From: Rhodovulum kholense
GTDB lineage: Bacteria > Pseudomonadota > Alphaproteobacteria > Rhodobacterales > Rhodobacteraceae
Reading direction: 5' to 3'
Length of the DNA: 64,000 bases
Assembly (NCBI RefSeq): GCF_003053725.1
Contig: NZ_QAYC01000002.1
Coordinates: forward strand, 1-64,000
This document shows positions 46,574 through 57,689 of this stretch, one piece after another. A program made the translations under genes and the position numbers. Each line of letters opens with the position of its first letter. Within the stretch, counting starts at the first letter, position 1. The notes below the pieces were generated by a model. That model did not search any database, was not told the origin of the DNA, and saw only the letters and a program-made list of their open reading frames with translations.

Positions 46574-47803
46574 ATGACCCAGCCCTCGCCTCGTCTTCCG
46601 ATCGTCTTCATCCTGGTGACGCTGGTGCTGGACGCCATCGGGATCGGGCTGATCCTGCCGGTGATGCCGGATCTGATCCGCGACGTCGAGGGCGCCACGA
46701 GCCTCGGGCAGGCGGCGGTCTGGGGCGGGGTCCTGTCCACCGCCTTTGCGGTCATGCAGTTCCTCTGCGGCCCGACCGTCGGCAGTCTCTCGGACCGGTT
46801 CGGACGCCGCCCGGTGCTGCTGATCTCGCTGGCGACGATGGCGCTCGACTACGTGGTGATGGCAGTCGCGGGCTCGATCTGGCTGTTGCTGGCCGCGCGG
46901 GTCGTGGGCGGCGTCACCGCCTCGACCCAGGCCACCGCCAGCGCCTTTCTGGCCGACATCTCGAAACCCGAGGAGAAGGCCGCGCGCTTCGGCATGGTCG
47001 GCGCTTCTTTCGGGATCGGCTTCGTGATCGGCCCGCTCATTGGCGGGTACCTGGGCGAGCTGGGCCCGCGCGCGCCGTTCTGGGCTGCGGCGGGGCTGGC
47101 CACGCTGAACCTGATCTTCGGCGCGCTGGTGCTGCCCGAAACCGTCACCGACCGCATCCGCCGCCCCTTCGACTGGCGCCGAGCCAACCCGCTGGGAGCC
47201 TTCCGCGCCGTCGGCCGCCTGCCCGGGGTCCGGCCGCTTTTGCTGCTGTTTTTCCTCTATGAATTCGCGATGTTCATCTATCCCGCGATCTGGGCCTATT
47301 TCACCCAGTACCGCTTTGGCTGGAGCGCGGGCACCATCGGCATCTCGCTAGCGATGTTCGGGATCGGGGTTGCCATCGTGCAGGGCGGCCTGATCCGCGT
47401 CGTGCTGCGCGTGATGGGCGAGAGGATCGCGGTCTGGTACGGGCTTGGCTACAATTTCGTGGCCTTCCTCGCGATCGGCCTGATCGGCAACGGCACCGCC
47501 GTCCTGATCCTGACCCCGATGATCGCGCTGGGTGCGGTGGTGACGCCCGCGCTGCTGGGGATGATGTCGAAGGCGGCCGACGACAACCAGCAGGGCGAAT
47601 TGCAGGGCATGGTCAGTTCGCTCCGGTCGGTCTCGATGATCGCCTCGCCGCTTGTCATGACCCAGACCTTCTTCCTGTTCAGCCGCCCCGATGCGCCGCT
47701 GCACCTGCCCGGCGCGCCCTTCGTGCTGGCGGCCGGCGTGATGATCGTCTGCGCCATCGTCTTCGCGGCACGGCGCGGCGCCGCCCGCGGGGCCGAGGCC
47801 TGA
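46574..47803 (+). CDS. MFS transporter, TCR/Tet-like
   Basis: The 409-residue protein has 12 predicted membrane segments. LDAIGIGLILPVMP at the start, motif A (GSLSDRFGRRP) and motif C (GFVIGPLIGGYLG) place it near TetA-like drug:H+ antiporters. Being 55 bases behind the cleavage enzyme gene suggests it might export or import a metabolite of that pathway rather than a drug. Drug resistance is not implied by the family alone. Confidence 0.88.
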   Translation: MTQPSPRLPIVFILVTLVLDAIGIGLILPVMPDLIRDVEGATSLGQAAVWGGVLSTAFAVMQFLCGPTVGSLSDRFGRRPVLLISLATMALDYVVMAVAGSIWLLLAARVVGGVTASTQATASAFLADISKPEEKAARFGMVGASFGIGFVIGPLIGGYLGELGPRAPFWAAAGLATLNLIFGALVLPETVTDRIRRPFDWRRANPLGAFRAVGRLPGVRPLLLLFFLYEFAMFIYPAIWAYFTQYRFGWSAGTIGISLAMFGIGVAIVQGGLIRVVLRVMGERIAVWYGLGYNFVAFLAIGLIGNGTAVLILTPMIALGAVVTPALLGMMSKAADDNQQGELQGMVSSLRSVSMIASPLVMTQTFFLFSRPDAPLHLPGAPFVLAAGVMIVCAIVFAARRGAARGAEA

Positions 47804-47925
47804 CCCGTCGCTTCCGCTACGGCCCGGTCCAGGGTCGGGTCTGCGCGTATTGACAGGGTCGAAACCATGCGAAAGGTATCCCGGACCGGCGGGAGAAACG
47901 CGCCCGACGGCGACCGGAGTGCAAT

Positions 47926-48987
47926 TTGAGACGAATTCGGCAAGGGATCTGCGCCCTGGGCGCCCTTCTTCTGGCCGCGGCTCCGGCCGGGGCCGACCAG
48001 CCTCTGCCGGTGGAGATCCTCCGCGTCGGCGCTGAATCCGCCGAAACCACCTACACCCTTACCGGCACCATCGAGGCCGTGGACGACTACCCGGCCTCGT
48101 TCCGGGATGGCGGACGCATCGTCGAAGTGGCGGTCGAAGCGGGCGACGAGCTGGACCGGAACGACGTGATCGCGCGGGTAGACGCCACTGCAGCCGAAGC
48201 CCGGCTGCGTTCGGCCGCAGCGGCGCTGCGTTCGGCCGAGGCGGCGCTGGTGCAGGCCCGGCAGGCCCGCGACCGGGCGACGCGCCTGCTGGACGAGGGC
48301 AATACCACGCAATCCGACCTCGATGCCGCGGTGCAGGACTATCTTTCGGCCCGGTCCGACCGGGACGCGGCCAGGGCCCGACGCGCCGTGGCGACCCGCG
48401 CCGCCGAAGACACCGTGCTGCGCGCCATCGAGCCCGCGATCGTGACCCACCGCTCGGCCGAGCCGGGTCAGGTCATGGCCGCCGGGCAGGCGGTGGTGAC
48501 GCTGGCCAATCGCGGCCCGCGCGAGGCGGTGTTCCAGGTCCCAGACATCCCCGAACTCGGCGCCTTTCTGGGCAGCCCCGTGCGGCTGGTCCCGCTGGAG
48601 GGCGGCCCCGGCACCAGCGCCCCGGTCAGCGAGCTTGCGCCGGTCGTGGGCAGCAATGGAACGGTCGAGACCAAGGTCCGCATCGACGGCGAGGCCGCGC
48701 GCCTCTTTGCCATCGGCCAGCCTGTCGTGGGCATCGTCACCCTGGCCCGCCAGACGGCGATCACGGTGCCCTGGACGGCGCTGACCGCGACGGCCGACGG
48801 CCCCGCCGTCTGGACCGTCGACGCCGCCGACAGCCGGGTCCGGCTCGCCCCGGTCGAGATCGGCGCCTATACCGACCGCGGCATCCGCATTGCCGCGGGG
48901 CTGGCCGAGGGCGACGCCGTGGTCGGCGCGGGGTCCCAATACCTTTTCCCCGGGCGCGAGGTTCGCCCGCTTGGGGGGGACGAATGA
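47926..48987 (+). CDS. RND efflux periplasmic adaptor subunit (first)
   Basis: The 353-residue protein starts at TTG 47926, with GGAG eight bases upstream; no ATG in the right place gives the signal peptide (ALGALLLAAAPAGA). It has the HlyD/AcrA barrel and coiled-coil pattern: GGRIVEVAVEAGDEL, then an Ala/Arg heptad hairpin (about 85-140). It bridges the inner-membrane pump to an outer-membrane channel. No outer-membrane factor is next to it. The stop overlaps the second adaptor's start. Confidence 0.88.
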   Translation: MRRIRQGICALGALLLAAAPAGADQPLPVEILRVGAESAETTYTLTGTIEAVDDYPASFRDGGRIVEVAVEAGDELDRNDVIARVDATAAEARLRSAAAALRSAEAALVQARQARDRATRLLDEGNTTQSDLDAAVQDYLSARSDRDAARARRAVATRAAEDTVLRAIEPAIVTHRSAEPGQVMAAGQAVVTLANRGPREAVFQVPDIPELGAFLGSPVRLVPLEGGPGTSAPVSELAPVVGSNGTVETKVRIDGEAARLFAIGQPVVGIVTLARQTAITVPWTALTATADGPAVWTVDAADSRVRLAPVEIGAYTDRGIRIAAGLAEGDAVVGAGSQYLFPGREVRPLGGDE

Positions 48988-50054
48988 TCCGCCTGCTTGC
49001 CCTTGCCCTGGCGACGCTGCCCGCGACCGCCCACTCGGCCAGCCCGGCCTGCGGCGGCAATCCGGCCGCCGGGCGCCCTGTGGTCTCGGAGACGGTCAGC
49101 GCCGATCCGACCCGAAAGCGGGTCTTCGCCGGTGTCGTCGCCGCCACCCACAGCACCGATCTGGCCTTCCAGACCATCGGTCGCGTCGCCCGGATCGAGG
49201 TCGATCCCGGCGACCGGGTCGCGGGCGGTGACGTGCTGGCGACGCTGGATCGGGTCAGCCTGCAGGAAGACGTCGCCTCGGCCCGCGCGGCACTGAGCGC
49301 GGCCCTTGCCGAAGCCGCCTTTGCCCGTCAAAGCTACGAGCGCGTGAACACCCTGGCCGAGCGCGGGATCGCGCCCCGCGCCCAGCTGGAAGAGGCCGAG
49401 GCCGCGCGCGATGCGACCCAGGCCCAGGCCGAGGCCGCCCAGGCCGATCTGGCGCGGGCGCGCGACGCGCTGGGCCATGGCACGCTGGTCGCCCCGAATG
49501 ACGGGATCGTGCTCTCGACCGAGGTCGAGGAAGGTACGGTGGTCGCCGCCGGCACCCCGATCCTTACCCTTGCCGATCTGAAGGGCCGCGAGGCGGTGAT
49601 CGACGTGCCGACCGAATTCCTGCAGGTTCTGCCGCAAGATGCGCAGTTCGAGGTCGTGGTCCATGCCGAATTCGCCAATCCCCGCAAGGCACGGCTGCGG
49701 CTGGTCGAACCGGTCATCGGCGACAATATTCGCACCCGGCGGCTGCGCCTGACGATCACCGAAGGCGATTCCGATTTCCGCATCGGCAGCCTCGTGTCCG
49801 CCACGCTGGCCCGCCTTGATTTGCCGGTTATGACCCTGCCCGCGACCGCGCTGACCGGGACCGAGACCGACCCGGCCGTCTGGCGCGTGCTGCCCCCCGA
49901 CCGCCGTGTCGAACGCGTGGGCATCAAAACCGGGCGGCGGCTTGCGGACCGGATCGAGATCACCGAAGGCCTGTCGGTCGGGGACGAGATCGTGATCAGG
50001 GGCGCGGCCTGCCTGCGGGACGGGCTGGCCGTCGGCCCCCGGGTGGCGCCATGA
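48984..50054 (+). CDS. RND efflux periplasmic adaptor subunit (second)
   Basis: The 356-residue protein has a signal peptide (RLLALALATLPATAHS) and the same adaptor layout: FQTIGRVARIEVDPGDRV, a coiled-coil hairpin (about 85-160) and GTLVAPNDGIVLSTEVEEG. Two adjacent adaptors for one pump occur in a minority of RND operons (for example the MdtABC-like and TriABC types, where TriA and TriB are both adaptors). Coupled by four-base overlaps to both neighbours. Confidence 0.9.
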   Translation: MIRLLALALATLPATAHSASPACGGNPAAGRPVVSETVSADPTRKRVFAGVVAATHSTDLAFQTIGRVARIEVDPGDRVAGGDVLATLDRVSLQEDVASARAALSAALAEAAFARQSYERVNTLAERGIAPRAQLEEAEAARDATQAQAEAAQADLARARDALGHGTLVAPNDGIVLSTEVEEGTVVAAGTPILTLADLKGREAVIDVPTEFLQVLPQDAQFEVVVHAEFANPRKARLRLVEPVIGDNIRTRRLRLTITEGDSDFRIGSLVSATLARLDLPVMTLPATALTGTETDPAVWRVLPPDRRVERVGIKTGRRLADRIEITEGLSVGDEIVIRGAACLRDGLAVGPRVAP

Positions 50055-53000
50055 GCCTGCGCCCGCGCTTCAACCTGTCGGACTGGGCGCTCGGGCACCG
50101 CTCGCTGGTCTGGTTCCTGATGCTGGTCTCGCTGGTTGCGGGCACACTGGCCTATCTGTCGATGGGCCGCGAAGAGGACCCGTCCTTCGCGATCAAGGTC
50201 ATGGTGGTCTCGGCCGCCCTGCCCGGCGCCACCGCCGAGGAAACGGTGACCCAGGTCACCGACCGGATCGAGAAGAAGCTGCAGGAAATCGACGCGCTCA
50301 AGTTCACCCGTTCGGTCACCTATCCCGGCCGGTCTGTCGTCTATGTCGAACTGCGCGACGCCACCCGCGCCGAGGAGGTCGATGCGACCTGGCTCCGGGT
50401 CCGCAACATGATGTCGGACATCCGGGGCGAGTTTCCCTCGGAATTCGCGGGCTTTTCCTTCAACGACGATTTCGGCGACGTGTTCGGCAGCATCTATGCC
50501 TTCGTCGCCGACGGCTTCACCCCCCGCGAGCTGGAAGACCGGGTCGAGGACATCCGGTCCGAGATCCTGCGGCTCGACCAGACCGGCAAGGTCGAGCTGG
50601 TGGGCGTGCGCGCCCCCGAAATCCATATCGAGTTTTCCAACCGCCGCCTGGCCGCGCTCGGGCTCGACCGCGAGGCGGTGCTGGACACGCTGGCGCAGGA
50701 AAACGCCATCGTGCCCTCGGGCACGATCCGTACCGAGGCCGAACGGATCCTGATCCGGGTCACCGGCCAATACGCCTCGGCCGAGGATCTGGCGGCGACC
50801 CCGCTCAGGACCGGCGATGTCTTCTATTCGCTGGCCGATGTCGCCGACGTGACCGCGGGCTATGCCGACCCGCCGACCGAGCTTTTCCGCTTTAACGGGC
50901 ACGAGGGCATCGCGCTTCTGGTGGGCATGCGCGAGGGCGGCAACATCCTGCAGTTCGGCACCGAGCTCGAAGCGTTGATGGACGGGGTCGCCCAGCGGCT
51001 TCCGGTCGGGATCGAGGTTCACAAGGTCGCCGACCAGCCCAAGGTCGTCGAGGAGTCGGTTGGCCATTTCACCCGGGCACTGGCCGAAGCGGTGCTGATC
51101 GTGCTGGCCGTCAGCTTCATCTCGCTCGGGCTTCGGGCGGGGATGGTGGTGACGCTGTCGATCCCGCTGGTGCTGGCCATGACCTTCGTGCTGCTCGACG
51201 TGATGGGCATCACGCTGCAACGGGTGTCGCTTGGCGCGCTGATCATCGCGCTGGGTCTGCTGGTCGATGACGCGATGATCGCCATCGAGACGATGATCTC
51301 GCGGCTCGAAATCGGCGAGAGCCTGACGAAGGCCGCCTCCTATGCCTGGACCTCGATCGCCTTTCCGATGCTGACCGGCACGCTGGTCACCGCCGCGGGC
51401 TTCATCCCCATCGCCTTCAATTCCAGCCAGGCGGGCGAATACACCCGGTCGCTGTTCTACGTCATCGCGATCTCGCTCTTGCTCAGCTGGATCGTCGCCG
51501 TTCTGTTCGCGCCGATCCTAGGCGTGACCTTCCTGCCAAAGAAGCTGCGCCATGCCCATCGCGCGGCGGGCCGCGTGCGCCGGGCCTTCCGCAAGGTCCT
51601 GCTGAAGGCCATGCGGTTCCGCTGGACGACGATCCTGCTGACCTCAGCGCTTTTCGCGGCCTCGGTCGTCGGGCTCGGGCATGTCGAAAAGCAGTTCTTT
51701 CCAACCTCCGAGCGGCCCGAGATCATCGTCGAGGTCACGCTGCGCCAGAACGGCGCCTTCGCCGCCACAGATGCCGCAATGGCCGAATTCGAGGCCTGGC
51801 TCGGCCAGCAGGACGAGGCGAGCTATTCGACCGCCTATGTCGGCCGCGGCGTCCCGCGCTTCGTGCTGACCCTCGACCAGCCGACCGCCAGCGAGAATAT
51901 CGGCCAGTTGATGGTGATGACGCCGGGGCTCGAGGCCCGCGACCGGCTGCGCGACAAGATCGCGGCCTATGACCGGGCCCATCCCGAGGCCGATTTCTAC
52001 ACCCGCCTGATCGCGCTGGGACCGCCCGTCGGCAAGCCGGTGCAATACCGCCTGTCCGGCCCCGAGATCGAGCCCCTGCGCGACCGGGCCCGCGATCTTG
52101 CGGCGCTGCTGGATGCTGATCCGCGACTGACCTCGATCAGCCTGAACTGGTCGGAACCGGCCCGCGTGGTGCGGGTGATCCTCGATCAGGCCCGGCTGCG
52201 CCAGCTCGGGCTGACCCAGTCCGACGTGGCCCAGACGCTGTACGGTCTGTTCGAGGGCGCGGGCGTGACCGAACTGCGCGACGGCCGTAAGCTGGTCGAT
52301 GTGCTGGCACGCGGCGTGGCAGCCGACCGCTCCACCATCGCCGCGCTCGAGACCCTGCAATTCGGCAATGCCGCGGGCGACCCGATCCCGCTTTTGTCGA
52401 TCGCGCGCCTGGAATGGACCACCGAACAGCCCGAGATCCATCAACGCGACCGGGTGCCGACGATCACCGTGGGCGCGGCGATCCGCGGCGCCGAGCAACC
52501 CGCCACCATCGTGGCCGACCTCACGCCCCGGATCGCGGCCTTCGCGGACGGCCTGCCGCCCGAGTATCGCGTCGCGCTGGGCGGGTCCGAGGAATCCAGC
52601 GCCGAAAGCCAGGCCCCGATCCTCGATGTGGTGCCGGTGATGGTGCTGAGCATCCTGACGCTGGTCATGATCCAGATGCAAAGCTTCCGGCTGCTGTTCG
52701 TGGTGCTGGCGGTGGCCCCGCTGGGGCTGATCGGGGTGGTCGCGGCGCTTCTGCCCTCAGGCGCGCCGCTGGGCTTTGTCGCGCTGCTGGGGGTTCTGGC
52801 CCTCGTCGGCATCCTGATCCGCAATGCGGTGATCCTGATCCATGAGGTAGAGGTGCTGATCCGGGCCGGGCAAAGCCCCTGGGAGGCTGTCTATGGCGCC
52901 TCGGACAGCCGCGCCCGGCCGATCCTGCTGACCGCCGCCGCGGCCAGCCTCGCGCTGATCCCGATCGCGCGCGAGGTGTTCTGGGGGCCGATGGCCTTCG

Positions 53001-53131
53001 CGATGATGGGCGGCATCATCGCCGGGACCGGCATCACCCTGCTGTTCGCCCCGGCACTGTATTGCGTGGTCTTCCGGGTTCGCCCGCCGGCCCCCACCAC
53101 CTCTGCCCCGAAGGCCGGGACCGGCGACTGA
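50051..53131 (+). CDS. RND family multidrug efflux permease
   Basis: The 1026-residue inner-membrane pump is of the AcrB superfamily. LGLLVDDAMIAIETM in the fourth segment carries the Asp pair of the proton relay, and SRARPILLTAAAASLAL is the typical late block. Twelve membrane segments with two large periplasmic loops (about 35-330 and 555-860) are visible. With two adaptors it should form a TriABC-like complex. Substrate is unknown. Confidence 0.93.
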   Translation: MSLRPRFNLSDWALGHRSLVWFLMLVSLVAGTLAYLSMGREEDPSFAIKVMVVSAALPGATAEETVTQVTDRIEKKLQEIDALKFTRSVTYPGRSVVYVELRDATRAEEVDATWLRVRNMMSDIRGEFPSEFAGFSFNDDFGDVFGSIYAFVADGFTPRELEDRVEDIRSEILRLDQTGKVELVGVRAPEIHIEFSNRRLAALGLDREAVLDTLAQENAIVPSGTIRTEAERILIRVTGQYASAEDLAATPLRTGDVFYSLADVADVTAGYADPPTELFRFNGHEGIALLVGMREGGNILQFGTELEALMDGVAQRLPVGIEVHKVADQPKVVEESVGHFTRALAEAVLIVLAVSFISLGLRAGMVVTLSIPLVLAMTFVLLDVMGITLQRVSLGALIIALGLLVDDAMIAIETMISRLEIGESLTKAASYAWTSIAFPMLTGTLVTAAGFIPIAFNSSQAGEYTRSLFYVIAISLLLSWIVAVLFAPILGVTFLPKKLRHAHRAAGRVRRAFRKVLLKAMRFRWTTILLTSALFAASVVGLGHVEKQFFPTSERPEIIVEVTLRQNGAFAATDAAMAEFEAWLGQQDEASYSTAYVGRGVPRFVLTLDQPTASENIGQLMVMTPGLEARDRLRDKIAAYDRAHPEADFYTRLIALGPPVGKPVQYRLSGPEIEPLRDRARDLAALLDADPRLTSISLNWSEPARVVRVILDQARLRQLGLTQSDVAQTLYGLFEGAGVTELRDGRKLVDVLARGVAADRSTIAALETLQFGNAAGDPIPLLSIARLEWTTEQPEIHQRDRVPTITVGAAIRGAEQPATIVADLTPRIAAFADGLPPEYRVALGGSEESSAESQAPILDVVPVMVLSILTLVMIQMQSFRLLFVVLAVAPLGLIGVVAALLPSGAPLGFVALLGVLALVGILIRNAVILIHEVEVLIRAGQSPWEAVYGASDSRARPILLTAAAASLALIPIAREVFWGPMAFAMMGGIIAGTGITLLFAPALYCVVFRVRPPAPTTSAPKAGTGD

Positions 53132-55173
<2,042 letters not shown>

Positions 55174-55197
55174 GCCGGGCCGTCCCGCGCCATCTCT

Positions 55198-55228
55198 GGC
55201 GGGCGCGCGTCCCCGCGCCCGCCCTTTT
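55198..55228 (+). terminator. Terminator after the CoA-transferase gene
   Basis: GGCGGGCGCG pairs perfectly with CGCGCCCGCC around a six-base loop, followed by CTTTTCC, 24 bases after the stop codon. Confidence 0.88.
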
Positions 55229-55390
55229 CCAGCCGCCTGTCGAGGCTTGGCCGACTGCCGCCGGCAAGCGTCGCCCGAATCTGCTGTATTCCGATCTTCA
55301 TCGCCTCTGCAGTGGCCCGTGCGCGGGCGCGCTTGCGAACGCGTGGGCCGCGCGGTCCGGACAGGTCGGCACGCCGTGTCACAAGAAAAA

Positions 55391-55419
55391 GCCCCGTCCG
55401 GGGGGAGGCCGGGCGGGGC
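55391..55419 (-). terminator. Second hairpin downstream of the HtrA gene
   Basis: An 11-base-pair stem (GCCCCGTCCGG with CCGGGCGGGGC, one U-G pair) with a seven-base loop is followed by TTTTTCTTG on the minus strand, a sound intrinsic terminator about 225 bases after the HtrA stop. Confidence 0.7.
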
Positions 55420-55591
55420 AGGCTACACCCCGGTGTCCAGCCGGGGCGCGGGAGTATCCGACCGGACCCGGGGCAAGGATCGGGTCCGGGGTCGCCGCAC
55501 CGGCCAAGAGGGTCGGAACGGGCGATGTCAGGGCCCGGAGCCTTCCTCCTTCCGGGACGGGACTTGCCCGAAAGAAGAAAAGGCGTGGGCC

Positions 55592-55627
55592 GCGACCGGA
55601 CGCCGAAGGGTGGGAGCGTCCGGTCGC
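55592..55627 (-). terminator. Hairpin directly downstream of the HtrA gene
   Basis: GCGACCGGACGC and GCGTCCGGTCGC form a perfect 12-base-pair stem with a 12-base loop, starting 17 bases after the stop. A CCTTTTCTTCTTT tract lies nine bases further on the minus strand. Confidence 0.65.
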
Positions 55628-55643
55628 CTGTCACGACCGGCCG

Positions 55644-56786
55644 TCAGGCCGGCCGATCCGCGCGGTTGCCGAGGGTGACGGAGACATCCATCGACTTGCC
55701 CGCGCGCAACACGTTCAGCGACACATCGGTGCCGGGCGCGTCGGTCGCGATGAAGCGCGTCAGATCGCGCGGCCCGGTCACCTCCTGGCCGTCCACCGCC
55801 AGCACGATGTCGCCCTTCTTCAGCCCCGCCTTCGCGGCCGGGCTGTCGGCAGTCACGTCAACGATCATGGTGCCGTGCGGGCTGTCGAAGCCCAGCGCCG
55901 CGGCGACCTCCTCGCTGACCTGGCCGATCTGCACACCGAGGAAGCCGCGATCGACCTGACCGCCTTTCTCAAGGTCGGCCACGACCGATTTGGCCATGTC
56001 CGAGGGCACGGCAAAGCCGATGCCGACCGACCCCCCGGTGGGCGACAGGATCGCGGTGTTGATGCCGACGACCTCGCCCTCTTCATTGAAGAGCGGCCCG
56101 CCCGAATTGCCCTTGTTGATGGCGGCATCGGTCTGGATGAAGTTGTCGAAGGGTCCCGAATTGATGTCGCGGCCCAGCGCCGAGACGATGCCGCTGGTGA
56201 CGGTCTGGCCCAGACCGAACGGGTTGCCCATCGCGACAACCGGCTGACCGACCTTCAGCGCATCGGAGGATCCGAAATCGACATGCGGCAGGTTCTGGCC
56301 GTCGATCGAGACCAGCGCGATGTCCGAGGCTGTGTCGGCACCCAGCACCTTGCCGTCGAAGCTGCGGCCATCGGACAGGGTCACGGTCACGCTGTCGGCG
56401 CCGTCGACCACATGGGCGTTGGTCACGATCTTGCCGTCCTGAGACACGATGAAACCGGTGCCGACGCCCTTCAGACGCGGCGCCTCGCCCTGCGGGCCTT
56501 GCGGATAGCCGGGCATCGGCAGGCCGAAGCGGCGGGCGAATTCCTCCATCGGAAAGCCGTCGGGGAACTGGAAGGTCTGCAGCTGGGCCTGCGGCGCGGC
56601 CTTCTCGACCTCGATGGTCACGACGGCGGGCGCGACCCGCGCCACCAGATCGACATACCCGCCCGCGGGCGCCGTCGCGGCATTGGCCGCCGGCACCGCA
56701 TGGTCGAGCCCGATCCCCGCCGTCGCCCCGAGGAGCGCGGCGAGCGCCACGGCCGAGACGGCATTGCGCTTTGCTTTGTTCGACAT
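55644..56786 (-). CDS. degP: HtrA/DegP-type periplasmic serine protease
   Basis: The 380-residue protein has a signal peptide (residues 1-36, ending at ANA). The catalytic triad is His125 (TNAHVV), Asp155 (SDIALV) and Ser228 (GNSGGP). One PDZ domain follows (about 275-370); the usual second PDZ of DegP is absent, so it resembles DegS- or one-PDZ forms. It degrades misfolded envelope proteins. It is divergent from an OmpR-type two-component pair, a common arrangement for envelope stress control. Confidence 0.93.
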   Translation of the reverse strand: MSNKAKRNAVSAVALAALLGATAGIGLDHAVPAANAATAPAGGYVDLVARVAPAVVTIEVEKAAPQAQLQTFQFPDGFPMEEFARRFGLPMPGYPQGPQGEAPRLKGVGTGFIVSQDGKIVTNAHVVDGADSVTVTLSDGRSFDGKVLGADTASDIALVSIDGQNLPHVDFGSSDALKVGQPVVAMGNPFGLGQTVTSGIVSALGRDINSGPFDNFIQTDAAINKGNSGGPLFNEEGEVVGINTAILSPTGGSVGIGFAVPSDMAKSVVADLEKGGQVDRGFLGVQIGQVSEEVAAALGFDSPHGTMIVDVTADSPAAKAGLKKGDIVLAVDGQEVTGPRDLTRFIATDAPGTDVSLNVLRAGKSMDVSVTLGNRADRPA

Positions 56787-57016
56787 GTCCTTGGTCTCCT
56801 GAACTGGGGCATCTTGCCGGCCGGAACGCCGGTTGCAGGACCAAGATGGCGCCCCGGGATTGCGGTCACATCCCCGCGCCGATTACATTCCTGCAATCGC
56901 TCTCACGTGCCGGTGACGGGGCCGAAACCCGGGCGCAGAGGCGGTTGAACGCGGCCCGCGCGGCGCCATAGTGAGGGCCAGTCGCGTCAAGGATCGAGGG
57001 TCGGAGGCCGTTCGCC

Positions 57017-57688
57017 ATGAAACTGCTCGTCGTCGAGGACGATCCCACCACCGCCCAGTTCATCGCCCGCGGGCTGGGCGAAGAGGGCCACTCGGTCGAT
57101 TGCCTGGACAATGGCCGCGACGCTCTGGCCCGGGCGCTGGCCACCGCCTATGACGTGATGGTGGTCGACCGGATGCTGCCCGAACTGGACGGGCTGTCGC
57201 TGGTGCGCGCGCTCCGCGCCGCCCATGTCACCACGCCCGCGATCTTCCTGACCTCGATGAGCGGGGTCGACGACCGCATCGACGGACTGAGGGCCGGCGG
57301 CGACGACTATCTGGTCAAGCCCTTCGCTTTCGGCGAGCTTTCCGCCCGGATCGAGGCCCTGGGGCGCCGCCCGCCGATGCAGGAGACCGAAACCGTGCTG
57401 AAGGCGGCCGATCTGGAGATGGATCTGGTCCGCCGCACCGTCACCCGGGCGGGCCGAAAGATCGATCTGTTGCCCCGCGAATTCGCGCTTCTGGAACATC
57501 TGCTGCGCCACAAGGGCCGGGTGCAGACCCGCACCATGCTGCTGGAATCGGTCTGGGACATCAATTTCGACCCCCAGACCAACGTGGTCGAAACCCATAT
57601 CAGCCGGCTCCGCGCCAAGGTCGACAGGCCCTTCGACAAGGAACTGATCACCACCGTGCGCGGCGCGGGCTACCGGATCGGCGACTGA
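57017..57688 (+). CDS. Two-component response regulator, OmpR/PhoB family
   Basis: The 223-residue regulator has Asp51 as phospho-acceptor, Thr79 and Lys101 in the receiver domain and a winged-helix DNA-binding domain (about 130-222, with LLPREFALLEHLL and VVETHISRLRAKV). It lies 230 bases from the divergent HtrA gene, and the kinase starts one base behind its stop. It probably regulates the protease gene. Confidence 0.94.
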   Translation: MKLLVVEDDPTTAQFIARGLGEEGHSVDCLDNGRDALARALATAYDVMVVDRMLPELDGLSLVRALRAAHVTTPAIFLTSMSGVDDRIDGLRAGGDDYLVKPFAFGELSARIEALGRRPPMQETETVLKAADLEMDLVRRTVTRAGRKIDLLPREFALLEHLLRHKGRVQTRTMLLESVWDINFDPQTNVVETHISRLRAKVDRPFDKELITTVRGAGYRIGD

Positions 57689-57689
57689 G

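Larger units (their letters stand above)
55229..55643. other. Intergenic region with minus-strand terminator hairpins
   Basis: No gene is supported here. The region holds two hairpins, entered separately, that would end the minus-strand HtrA transcript. The remainder is GC-rich with no repeat or RNA gene recognised. Confidence 0.4.

Noticed and set aside
49334-51220. Minus-strand frame of 628 codons antisense to the RND genes
   Set aside because: Both RND genes have full family signatures on the plus strand; the antisense frame has no recognisable motif.
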